Shown here: piece by piece, positions 17,509 to 24,212 of the stretch
Layout of the letters: the number at the start of each line of letters is the position of its first letter
How positions within the stretch are numbered: position 1 is the stretch's first letter
DNA from: Desulfobacteraceae bacterium
Lineage (GTDB): Bacteria; Desulfobacterota; Desulfobacteria; Desulfobacterales; Desulfococcaceae
Direction of reading: 5' to 3'
Assembly (NCBI GenBank): GCA_011390755.1
Contig: JAABRU010000001.1
Coordinates: 85,068 to 149,067, forward strand
Length of the DNA: 64,000 bases
Position numbers and translations under genes: made by a program
The notes under the pieces: model-generated
The model's input: only the letters and a program-made list of their open reading frames with translations
What the model was told of the DNA's origin: nothing
Database searches by the model: none

Positions 17509-17865
17509 AAAAGAACGCCGCAGCCGTAACTGGGTGTCCCGCAGTCCGTCTTTGATGCCCTGCTGTGTTTCCGGCCGGCTGTTGCATTTTTTCGGAATCT
17601 GCACATCTTTTTGCGGATCGCAGCTGCCGTCTGCCGTATTTTTTGCTGTGCAGACCCCCCATTGATATCCGATTTGATAACAGGGGCCTTTTCCGGTGGC
17701 GGGAATCATTCCCGAAGGCTTTTTCCCGGGCGGCTGTGCATTATTTTCGCGGGATTTTTGCCCGGGTGTGCCGCGGATGGGATTTTGGGGGGAAAGATTT
17801 GTATCCGTACTGCTGCATGCAGCAAAAAATGCGGTGAGCAGAAAAAACAGGCAGATTTTCTTCAT
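17506..17865 (-). CDS. Small lipoprotein, unknown
   Basis: A 119-residue protein with a signal peptide and lipobox FAAC (Cys 17). A Pro/Lys/Gly-rich linker leads to a compact C-terminal part with four cysteines (CYQIGYQWGVC, SCDPQKD, KKC), which may form disulfides in the periplasm. The stop codon lies at the edge of repeat S. The zinc-ribbon/TPR gene lies downstream in the convergent-free direction, 23 bp away on the same strand upstream of it. Family not recognised. Confidence 0.65.
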   Translation of the reverse strand: MKKICLFFLLTAFFAACSSTDTNLSPQNPIRGTPGQKSRENNAQPPGKKPSGMIPATGKGPCYQIGYQWGVCTAKNTADGSCDPQKDVQIPKKCNSRPETQQGIKDGLRDTQLRLRRSF

Positions 17866-17888
17866 TTTTTTTCCTTTCCGGATTATAT

Positions 17889-18851
17889 TTACCTGGCATG
17901 GGATGCTTCGGCTTTCATCATCAGCAGATCCTTGGCCTTTTCATGGCCCAGCCGGGAAGCCTCTTCCAGATCGGCTTTGGCCATTTTGTATTTTCCCATC
18001 TTGTTATATACGATGGCCCGGTTGAAATAGGCCTCTTTATCATCCGGTTTTTCCGTAATGGCAGAACCGAATTCCCGGATGGCTTCTGCATATCGTCCCG
18101 TTTTATAAAATTTTCTGCCTCTTTCAATGGGATTCAGGGAAATCACCTTTCCGGTTTTTGCGCGGATTTCATAACCGCAGTGCCTGCAGATCTTTGCCTG
18201 GGGCATAATCTTTTCCGCGCAGCGGGGGCAGCGTTTCATTCTCTCGGAAATATCCTGTTCAATTTTTTCCCGGATTTTCTTTTCCACTGTCACAGTGTAT
18301 TTTTTCATAATCCGTTCCAGAAACAGGGCAAAGGGATTTTCATCAATGCGGTATATCTGGATCTGGTGGACAATTTCTTCTTCCACGATTTTTTTATTTT
18401 CTTTAATATCCGGAAGAATCAGGGAAAAATCCGCCAGCAGTTCGATAATCTGCCCGTATTTGTCCAGCTGCAGATTTTCTATGGCCGCGGAGCTGCCGAT
18501 TTCATTTTTAATATTTTCGATTTTAAAATAATCCAGTGCATTCTTGATCAGGGTCTGGGTTCCGTCCCGGATGGTTTTTTCCAAAGTGGCCGTATCATGC
18601 TCTTTTTTCAGATGACTGATTCTGCGGTCGCTTTCCTCTTTTGTTTTCATCACCTTCAGCTGAAACTGCTCTTCCAGTTTTTTTTTGGTAACCATAAAAG
18701 TCACCAGCAGGGTGAAAACCGAAGCCAGAATGACCGTCAGCAGGGAAATGGCCGGATTCGGAATCAGAAAGGGCAAAATCGCAGACATACTTACACCGAA
18801 TGCACCCAGTGCAATCAGTCCGATATATGTATTCATATTTCCAATCCCCAT
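17889..18851 (-). CDS. Zinc-ribbon TPR membrane protein
   Basis: From the chosen start (MGIGNMNTYIG) the protein is about 320 residues. Two helices lie near the N-terminus (about 5-50), followed by a coiled-coil/helical cytoplasmic region and a zinc ribbon with CPRCAEKIMPQAKICRHCG. Two or three TPR-like units follow (GRYAEAIREFGSAITEKPDD). The frame is open up to 19067, but that ATG lies in a GC-rich hairpin and the extra sequence looks non-native, so an internal start (18851, 18836 or 18890) is likelier. No Shine-Dalgarno clearly settles it. Function unknown; the parts suggest protein-protein contact at the membrane. Confidence 0.75.
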   Translation of the reverse strand: MGIGNMNTYIGLIALGAFGVSMSAILPFLIPNPAISLLTVILASVFTLLVTFMVTKKKLEEQFQLKVMKTKEESDRRISHLKKEHDTATLEKTIRDGTQTLIKNALDYFKIENIKNEIGSSAAIENLQLDKYGQIIELLADFSLILPDIKENKKIVEEEIVHQIQIYRIDENPFALFLERIMKKYTVTVEKKIREKIEQDISERMKRCPRCAEKIMPQAKICRHCGYEIRAKTGKVISLNPIERGRKFYKTGRYAEAIREFGSAITEKPDDKEAYFNRAIVYNKMGKYKMAKADLEEASRLGHEKAKDLLMMKAEASHAR

Positions 18852-19045
18852 GTACAACAGTTTTTTCGGAAATTCGTTTTCACTCCGCATCCTTCGGAAA
18901 ACCACGTCTTCCGGATAGTCCTTCCGGCTGCGTTTCCCGCTGCCCCTTTTCCGGCAGCTGCAGCCTTCTTCTGTGAAACGGAATTTCTGAAAATTCTGTA
19001 TGTTAAAAGTGAAATAAGATGAACTCCTGAAAAATCCGGATTTCA

Positions 19046-19091
19046 AATTTTCCGTCCTTCCGGCCAAAGCCGGACGGACGGTTTTTTTTGA
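19046..19091 (+). terminator. Hairpin with T-run, plus strand
   Basis: The arms CCGTCC...GGCC and GGCC...GGACGG are followed by eight T on the plus strand, the shape of an intrinsic terminator. No plus-strand gene ends here; both neighbours are on the minus strand. It may end antisense transcription or be a remnant. Confidence 0.4.
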
Positions 19092-19171
19092 CTGTTCAGC
19101 GGCTCATCCGGTAATATACGGCAATATATTCCCGAAACCTGCAAATCTATATATACTTTCTTATAAAAAGT

Positions 19172-20110
19172 TCATTCTTGCAAGAATTTTTTTATATCCG
19201 GGGATAAGTTTTTCAAATTTTCCGCTTTGACCCATATCATTTCCGGATCTGCACGGAACCAGGTGAACTGCCGTTTTGCATATCGCCGGGTATCCCGTTT
19301 CATTGTGCGGACGGCTTCTGTATAATCCATAAGTCCCCGGATATATTCATTCATATGACGATAGCCGATGGACTGCATGGATTTTAATTCATGGGAATAT
19401 CCTTTTTCCGTCAGTTCCCGGACCTCATCTTCCAGTCCGGCATCCAGCATGGCATCCACCCGCCGGTTGATGCGTTCATAAAGGATTTCCCGCTCACTGT
19501 GCAGTGCAATTTTGAAGGTGCGGTATTTTTTTTCCGCAAACAGATGCTTTTTCTGATATTCCCGGATGCTTTTTCCCGTGCTTTCATAAATTTCCAGGGC
19601 CCGGATAATGCGGTAGCTGTCATTGGGATGGATTTTCCGGGCACTTTCCGGATCACAGTTCAGAAGGCGCCGGTGGAGAAATGGGCTGCCGGATTCTTCT
19701 GCAATGCGCCGGAGTTCCTCCCGCAGGGCAGGAGGGGAGGGGGGGGCCTGAAATATGCCGTGCAGAAGGGTTTTGAGATACAGACCGGTTCCGCCCACCA
19801 CAAAGGGGGGGATGCCCCGGTGATGCAGTTCCGAGATGATCCCGCGGGCTTCTTCGGCATAGCGGGCCGCATCAAATTCCTCATCCGGTGCAGCAATATC
19901 AATCATATGATGCTTTACAGCCGCTTTTTCTTCTGCCGTGGGTTTGGCGGTACCGATATCCATATACTGATAAATCTGCATGGAATCCGCGCTGACAATT
20001 TCCCCCTGAAATTTTTGCGCCAGTCCGATGGCAGCGCCGGTTTTTCCGATGGCCGTCGGGCCGCAGATAACAATGATTTTCCCTTTACTGTCCGCTTCTG
20101 TGTTTTTCAA
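19172..20110 (-). CDS. miaA: tRNA dimethylallyltransferase
   Basis: Adds a dimethylallyl group to N6 of A37 in tRNAs that read UNN codons. The 312-residue length is normal. The P-loop is CGPTAIGKTGAAIGLA near 16-30, SADSMQIYQYMDIGTAKP follows at about 40-57, and GGTGLYLK lies near 102-109. The C-terminal region has the IPPT-typical DTRRYAKRQFTWFR. It starts 3 bp after the stop of the fabH-like gene and so is very likely its operon partner. Confidence 0.95.
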   Translation of the reverse strand: MKNTEADSKGKIIVICGPTAIGKTGAAIGLAQKFQGEIVSADSMQIYQYMDIGTAKPTAEEKAAVKHHMIDIAAPDEEFDAARYAEEARGIISELHHRGIPPFVVGGTGLYLKTLLHGIFQAPPSPPALREELRRIAEESGSPFLHRRLLNCDPESARKIHPNDSYRIIRALEIYESTGKSIREYQKKHLFAEKKYRTFKIALHSEREILYERINRRVDAMLDAGLEDEVRELTEKGYSHELKSMQSIGYRHMNEYIRGLMDYTEAVRTMKRDTRRYAKRQFTWFRADPEMIWVKAENLKNLSPDIKKFLQE

Positions 20111-20113
20111 ATT

Positions 20114-21133
20114 TCAGTACCGTACAATCGCGGCCCCCCAGGTAAATCCGGAGCCGAAGGCAGGCATGAGCAGCAGATCGCCCCGCCGGATGACTCCTTT
20201 GTCCACATATTCGGTCAGAACAAGGGGAATTGTGGCCGCTGTGGTATTGGCATAGCGCTGCAGATTATACAGCACCTTGTCCTTGGCAATGCCCAGATGA
20301 TCCGTTACCGAATTGTTGATACGGAAATTGGCCTGATGGGGCACCACCCAGTCAATATCCTCCACGCGCAGACCCAGTTTTTTCAAAACCGATTTGCTGA
20401 CTTCCGTCATCCGGCGCACGGCATTGGAAAAAAGATTTTTGGAAGAGGGCATTGCCGGGTATAAATCCGCATTCTGCTCAAAATCCAAAGGATCATAATC
20501 AATCACCGGGCGTTTACCGATGTCGTGCAGTTTCATATGAATACCGTTCAATGCCCCGGAACCGTCTGCATGAATCTCTGTCATCAGGATTTGGGAATTC
20601 TCATCTTTTGCCGGGGAAACCACCACAGCCGCGGCCCCGTCTCCGAAAAGCACGGTCACTGCCCTGCCCCGTTTACTGAAATCCAGGGCATTGGAATGGA
20701 TTTCCGCACCGATGAGCAGCACATTCTGATACATGCCCGTTTCCACAAAAGCCTGGGCCATCTGAAGACCATAAACAAAACCGCTGCACTGCTGGCGGAT
20801 ATCATAACAGGGTATCAGACCGGCCGACCATCCCAGTTTGTCCTGCACAATTACCCCGGCTCCCGGGAAAAAATAATCCGGGCTCAGGGTGGCCAGTATC
20901 ATGCAGTCAATTTCCTCTGCCTGCACATCCCCCCTGGACAGCAGGTTTTCCACTGCCCGCGCGGCCAGATCCGATGTCCTTTGGCCCGGTTTGGCATATC
21001 GGCGTTCTTCAATTCCCGAACGCTGGCGGATCCATTCATCACTGGTTTCCACTTCCGGCGGAAGGTCTTCATTTTTTACAATGACTTCCGGAACATACAT
21101 CCCCAGACTTCGGATATGGGCTTTCATTTTCAT
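20114..21133 (-). CDS. 3-oxoacyl-ACP synthase III (FabH-like)
   Basis: Condensing enzyme that starts fatty acid synthesis by joining an acyl-CoA to malonyl-ACP, or a related ketoacyl synthase III. The catalytic Cys lies in IRQQCSGFVYGLQ, the His in VPHQANFRI and the Asn in RYANTTAATIPL. The C-terminal GSGFTWGAAIVRY is typical of FabH. At 339 residues from the ATG at 21133 it is close to the usual length. That ATG has AGGTG seven bases upstream; an in-frame GTG at 21145 is the alternative. It overlaps no fab cluster but is followed at once by miaA. Acyl specificity cannot be told from sequence. Confidence 0.9.
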   Translation of the reverse strand: MKMKAHIRSLGMYVPEVIVKNEDLPPEVETSDEWIRQRSGIEERRYAKPGQRTSDLAARAVENLLSRGDVQAEEIDCMILATLSPDYFFPGAGVIVQDKLGWSAGLIPCYDIRQQCSGFVYGLQMAQAFVETGMYQNVLLIGAEIHSNALDFSKRGRAVTVLFGDGAAAVVVSPAKDENSQILMTEIHADGSGALNGIHMKLHDIGKRPVIDYDPLDFEQNADLYPAMPSSKNLFSNAVRRMTEVSKSVLKKLGLRVEDIDWVVPHQANFRINNSVTDHLGIAKDKVLYNLQRYANTTAATIPLVLTEYVDKGVIRRGDLLLMPAFGSGFTWGAAIVRY

Positions 21134-21444
21134 ATGATATTTCACCTGTTTATCTGTATAAATTAATGGAGACGGTTCTGCTGGGAACCGTTAGTGATGC
21201 TCCCCGCAAAGGGGAAAAAAACGTCACTCGGGCGGAATCCGGAACTTCCTGAAATCAGGGGATTCATTCTTTTTGCCGGAATGACGCAGAATCCGTGTAC
21301 TTTTCGGAGAGCATCATTATTATTTATCATTATAGTATTCCAATTTAGGTTTTCCCGGGCACGAAATTTGCTTCAACTGTCAACCGCAACCGTCCGGCGG
21401 ACAGATTATAAGATACTGTGCCCGCTTTTGGAAAAACCAAAATT

Positions 21445-21545
21445 GATGATCTCGTAAAAAGTCAAAAAATCAGGTTTTGATACAGATTAATCTTCTGATT
21501 TTATTAACAGCGATTTTCAGAAATCTGACTTTTTACGGGTTCATC
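21445..21545 (-). mobile_element. MITE-like element C, copy 2
   Basis: 101 bp with ends GATGATCTCGTAAAAAGTC and GACTTTTTACGGGTTCATC, in the opposite orientation to copy 1. Perfect 6-bp direct repeats AAAATT flank it (21439-21444 and 21546-21551). Joining the flanks gives CCAAAATTGGATCAGTATAT, similar to sequence at 12725-12745. Confidence 0.88.
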
Positions 21546-21600
21546 AAAATTGGATCAGTATATTTATCCGGATCCTTTTTCATCACATTCTGACATTTAT

Positions 21601-21777
21601 ACCTAAATTGAGCAATTCACAGACCTGAAAATGATTTCCAACCGGAAATATCAGGGGCTCAGCGGTTTCCGACTCTTCACCCGCCGGGTGAAAAGCGTAA
21701 AACAGGCAAAGTTCCGCTTACCGGACATTCAGTCGGTTTATATGAAAGTGTCTGCGAAAAACCGCTCAATTTAGGTT
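21601..21777. repeat. Inverted-repeat element H, copy 1
   Basis: The ends ACCTAAATTGAGC and ACCGCTCAATTTAGGT are inverted. The interior (CCGGAAATATCAGGGG, CTTCACCCGCCGGGTGAAAA) matches 55414-55579 in opposite orientation. It includes a piece of repeat L (TTTATATGAAAGTGTCTGCG). Confidence 0.7.
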
Positions 21778-21908
21778 ATATCCCATATTTCGCTCTTTGC
21801 ACTCCAAATATTTGAATTTATTAAATCCGATTGTTCGTTCATGTAAAAAGTTATCAAAAAAACAATTTAATTTTCAAAGTGTTACAGAGACAAGCGAAAT
21901 GCGGGTTA

Positions 21909-22043
21909 CATAGTGTTTAAAAAAATATTTTTGGAGCTTTCTGCAGGTTGGGGCAAGGAATAAACTTCAACAGATTCAGTATGTTGGAGTTCACTGCGTT
22001 CATCCCGGCCTGGCCCAAAACAATTATCCTGAATACTATATAT
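21909..22043 (-). repeat. Inverted-repeat element N, copy 2
   Basis: The reverse orientation of 13065-13200, with shared CTGCAGGTTGGGGCAAGGAA and TGGAGTTCACTGCGTTCATC blocks. Ends are CATAGTGTTTAA and ATCCTGAATACTATAT. Confidence 0.7.
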
Positions 22044-22113
22044 ACGATATCTGTAAAAGACAATAAATACTTCTCTCAATTCCGACATCCCGCCTTCGGC
22101 AAAACCGGATAAA

Positions 22114-22202
22114 TAATGCCAGTTAAGAGTCAGAAACTTCGGATAAAGTAAAACAGGGCATTATAAAATCAGACTTCCGGCACAGGCTTTGTAAGGGGTC
22201 AG
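22114..22202 (+). repeat. Inverted-repeat element I, copy 1 (partial)
   Basis: Starts AATGCCAGTTAAGAGTCAGA and continues through AGTAAAACAGGGCATTATAA, mirroring the right half of 23522-23689. The other half is replaced by repeats J and A. Confidence 0.6.
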
Positions 22203-22307
22203 TACACAACTTCGTAAGTTTGTCACCCTCCTTATAACGTTGGCTGATCATGTAAAATCAGACTGTTAAAATCATGAGAGGGGGGTACGGATTTAAAAAG
22301 TGCTGTA
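22203..22307. repeat. Inverted-repeat element J, copy 1
   Basis: The ends TACACAACTTCGTAA and TTAAAAAGTGCTGTA are imperfectly inverted. The layout with CACCCTCC / GGGGGGT inner arms matches 27177-27283. Confidence 0.55.
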
Positions 22308-22308
22308 T

Positions 22309-22450
22309 TAGGTGATTTCCGGAAAAGATGATACCAAAGAAGTGCCGAACTGAAAGTCCGGCAGTGTCCGGCGGATGACAGTCCCACTCACAGACTTTCC
22401 GTCTTTGACTCCTTCAGATTTCGGTACATTCATATTCGGAAATTGCCTTA
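22309..22450 (+). repeat. Inverted-repeat element A, copy 3
   Basis: 142 bp with ends TAGGTGATTTCC and GGAAATTGCCTTA, the most complete A copy here. Inner blocks are AGTGCCGAACTGAAAGTCC, CACAGACTTTCCGTC and GGTACATTCATATTC. Terminal TA is compatible with a TA target. Confidence 0.8.
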
Positions 22451-22455
22451 CTTTT

Positions 22456-22696
22456 GATGAACCGGTAAAAAATCCAAATTTCAAAAAACGCTATTAAGCA
22501 ATGGCTCGGTAATTTTTTCTGATTTGCAGAGCATAAAAATTTAACTGTCTGAAATCATTAAATACGAATGTTTTATATACGCCCTATAACCTGCTGAAAT
22601 TATTCATGCCGGTTTCTTTTACCGGACTGTTGATTAATAAAATCAGAGTATTAATATGTATCAAAACCTGATTTTCGGACTTTTTACGAGACCGTC
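22456..22696 (+). mobile_element. MITE-like element C, copy 3, split by D
   Basis: The ends are GATGAACCGGTAAAAAATCC and ACTTTTTACGAGACCGTC. The span is 241 bp. Removing the 135-bp D insert (22498-22632) and its 5-bp duplication leaves exactly 101 bp. Flanks ACTTTT and AATTTT differ at one of six positions, so the duplication has decayed slightly. Confidence 0.85.
22498..22632 (+). mobile_element. MITE-like element D, copy 2, in element C
   Basis: The ends GCAATGGCTCGGTAA and TTACCGGACTGTTG match copy 1. ATTAA flanks it on both sides (22493-22497 and 22633-22637), a 5-bp target duplication as in copy 1. It is therefore younger than the C element that carries it. Confidence 0.82.
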
Positions 22697-22826
22697 AATT
22701 TTACAATACCGGATTTAACCCTTAATTCGCCTAAATAATAACGCTGTTCTTTCTTATTGACACTGTTCTGCGAAATTGATAAAAATTCAGCCGTGTTTAC
22801 GGGGAAAGAAACTGTTCTTTCCGGAT

Positions 22827-22943
22827 GATGATCCCGTAAAAAGTCCGGTTTTCCCTCATGCCGGTCAAGGTCCGCATCCGCTGATTTCCGGATGCCGGTT
22901 TTTGCCGGAGTGACGGATTTTCTGACTTTTTACCGAATCCGTC
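22827..22943. repeat. Inverted-repeat element C, divergent copy
   Basis: The ends GATGATCCCGTAAAAAGTCC and CTGACTTTTTACCGAATCC are C-like, but the interior (CATGCCGGTCAAGG, GATTTCCGGATGCCGG) is different and the length is about 117 bp. It lies directly upstream of the cytochrome ribosome site and may carry or disturb its promoter. Confidence 0.6.
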
Positions 22944-22981
22944 AATTATCAAACAATAATTTTACAGGAGGAAATGTTCGG

Positions 22982-23449
22982 ATGAAAAGAAAATTTTTGC
23001 CGGTGGTATCTTTGATTGCAGGAATGACAATTATTTTTGCAGGCGCGGCCCTTTATGCCGGAACCAACGCTGCGGATGTGATGGAACTGAAAGCGGATTA
23101 TGAGCATAAAAAAGGAATTATCCAGTTTTCTCATAAAAAACATGCGGAAGAATACAAAAACGGGGAAAACCGGAAAATCACCTGCGGCGAATGTCACCAT
23201 GACAAAGACGGGAAAGCCCTTGCAGACCTGAAAGACGGCGACAATGTACAGAAATGTTTTGAATGTCATAATAAACCGGGTGAAATCAAAGGAAAGAATG
23301 CCAAGGACCTGAGCGACAGACAGAAACGGGAGTACCACGCCAATGCCCTGCATGACAACTGCATTGACTGCCATAAGGCATACAATAAAAAAAATAAGAC
23401 CAAAGACGCACCCCAGACATGCAGCAAATGTCATCCCAAAACAAAGTAA
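22982..23449 (+). CDS. Tetraheme cytochrome c3 (class III)
   Basis: Periplasmic electron carrier of sulfate reducers that shuttles electrons between hydrogenases or formate dehydrogenases and transmembrane complexes. A signal peptide is cleaved after about residue 26 (ALYA). The mature protein of about 129 residues has four CxxCH heme sites: CGECH, CFECH, CIDCH and CSKCH. Extra histidines (FSHKKHAEE, CHHD, YHANALHDNC) supply the sixth ligands, and these spacings fit bis-histidine class III cytochromes. The ATG at 22982 has AGGAGG ten bases upstream; the frame is open further up, but that part is repeat sequence. A terminator follows. Monocistronic. Confidence 0.93.
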   Translation: MKRKFLPVVSLIAGMTIIFAGAALYAGTNAADVMELKADYEHKKGIIQFSHKKHAEEYKNGENRKITCGECHHDKDGKALADLKDGDNVQKCFECHNKPGEIKGKNAKDLSDRQKREYHANALHDNCIDCHKAYNKKNKTKDAPQTCSKCHPKTK

Positions 23450-23472
23450 CAGAAAAAGCGCATAAACAACTG

Positions 23473-23507
23473 CGGGCAGCCCTGTATAACAGACTGCCCG
23501 TTTTTTT
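23473..23507 (+). terminator. Intrinsic terminator after cytochrome c3
   Basis: The arms CGGGCAG and CTGCCCG flank a 14-nt loop and are followed by seven T. It lies 23 bp after the cytochrome stop codon. Confidence 0.88.
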
Positions 23508-23521
23508 ATGCCCGGAAATAA

Positions 23522-23689
23522 TAATGCCAATTAAGAGTTAAAATTTTTATAAATTATATTGACAATCCGAATGAAGGGTTAAATCCGGTGCTGTAAAATC
23601 AGCCGCTTATGAAGTCAGTTCCGGAAGTCTGACTTTATAATACCCTGTTTTTACTTCATCCGAAGTTTCTGACTCTTCATTGGCATTAT
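23522..23689. repeat. Inverted-repeat element I, copy 2
   Basis: The ends TAATGCCAATTAAGAGTTAA and GACTCTTCATTGGCATTA are inverted. The right half, reversed, matches 22114-22180 (CAGAAACTTCGGAT, TCAGACTTCCGG). Confidence 0.7.
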
Positions 23690-23713
23690 CTGAAAAAAAC
23701 CGCTCAATTCAGG

Positions 23714-23766
23714 TTTCCGTCTGTGACTCCTTCAGATTCGGTACATTCATATTCGGAAATCGCCTA
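23714..23766 (+). repeat. Inverted-repeat element A, right-end fragment
   Basis: Matches the last 53 bases of other A copies, from TTTCCGTCTGTGACTCC to GGAAATCGCCTA. The left part is absent and is replaced by an end of repeat H. Confidence 0.65.
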
Positions 23767-23782
23767 AGTGAAACAAAGCACC

Positions 23783-23938
23783 TGCAGTTTCGCATTTTTT
23801 TATCACCATATGATTTTATTTTTGCCGCGAAAAACACGGACCGCTACCGGAAAATGTTTATATCCTATTGTTTTTTTAAATATTTTTCGTGTATTTTGTG
23901 TGTTTCGCGGTTTCCTGTAAAAAAATGCAAAAGTACAG
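23783..23938. repeat. Inverted-repeat element M, copy 2
   Basis: Closely matches 221-374, including the mirrored ends GTTTCGCATTTTTTTATC and TAAAAAAATGCAAAAGTAC and the GACCGCTACCGGAAAATGTT block. Confidence 0.7.
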
Positions 23939-23956
23939 AAAGCACTAATATTGTAT

Positions 23957-24080
23957 TGTAATGTAACGTAGTCTTTGAGAAAGGAGTGCGAAAATTATTT
24001 TTCGCCCGGGCTCCGAAGGAGCGCGGGCCAAAGACCGCTTCGCCCGGCTTTCGCACTTCGGGTTTTTCTGAATAATCTTG
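23957..24080. repeat. Inverted-repeat element F, copy 2 (partial)
   Basis: Starts TGTAATGTAACGTAGTCTTT and contains TTATTTTTCGCCCGGGCTCC, the reverse of the arrangement at 8366-8518. The far terminal repeat is missing. Confidence 0.65.
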
Positions 24081-24130
24081 TTTTTACCGGGTTTAAAAAT
24101 CGGTTTCAAAGGTTTTCGGATAGGTTCTTA
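24078..24130 (+). repeat. Short repeat T, copy 1
   Basis: TTTTTACCGGGTTTAAAAAT, then CGGTTTCAAAGGTTTTCGGA, recurs with few changes at 55362-55412. Confidence 0.55.
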
Positions 24131-24177
24131 ATGTTGAATGTTTAATTATTACAGACTGTAACAGTTCTTTATTTTCA

Positions 24178-24212
24178 TATTTCGTTGTGAGTCATGGCTC
24201 ATGGCGGTTTAT
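24178..24212 (-). repeat. Repeat L fragment at a gene end
   Basis: Read on the minus strand it is TATAAACCGCCATGAGCCAT and then CACAACGAAATATG, like the L copies at 50866-50903 and 63870-63907. It contributes the TAA stop codon of the radical SAM gene. Confidence 0.55.

Larger units (their letters stand above)
21134..22981. other. 1.85-kb gene desert built from repeats
   Basis: No gene is supported. It contains an unnamed element with an AAATTGGATCAGTATATTT end (about 21335-21565) that holds C (21445-21545), then H (21601-21777), N (21909-22043), I (22114 onward), J (22203-22307), A (22309-22450), C with D inside (22456-22696), and a divergent C (22827-22943). The last abuts the cytochrome gene. 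Confidence 0.7.
23508..24208. other. Gene-free stretch of nested repeats
   Basis: It holds I (23522-23689), a right end of H (about 23692-23713), a right end of A (23714-23766), M (23783-23938), F (23957-24080), a TTTAAAAATCGGTTTC repeat (24078-24130) and a piece of L (24178-24212). No gene is seen. Confidence 0.65.

Noticed and set aside
17898..19022. A 374-codon plus-strand frame over the zinc-ribbon/TPR gene
   Set aside because: It is Phe/His-rich and without motifs; the minus strand has a zinc ribbon and TPR units. A plus-strand hairpin does follow it, which is recorded as a finding.
22757..22785. Sigma70 promoter for cytochrome c3 (TTGACA, then an AT-rich -10)
   Set aside because: The -10 candidates (ATAAAA/TAAAAA) are poor, and a C-like element lies between it and the gene, so the call is not secure.
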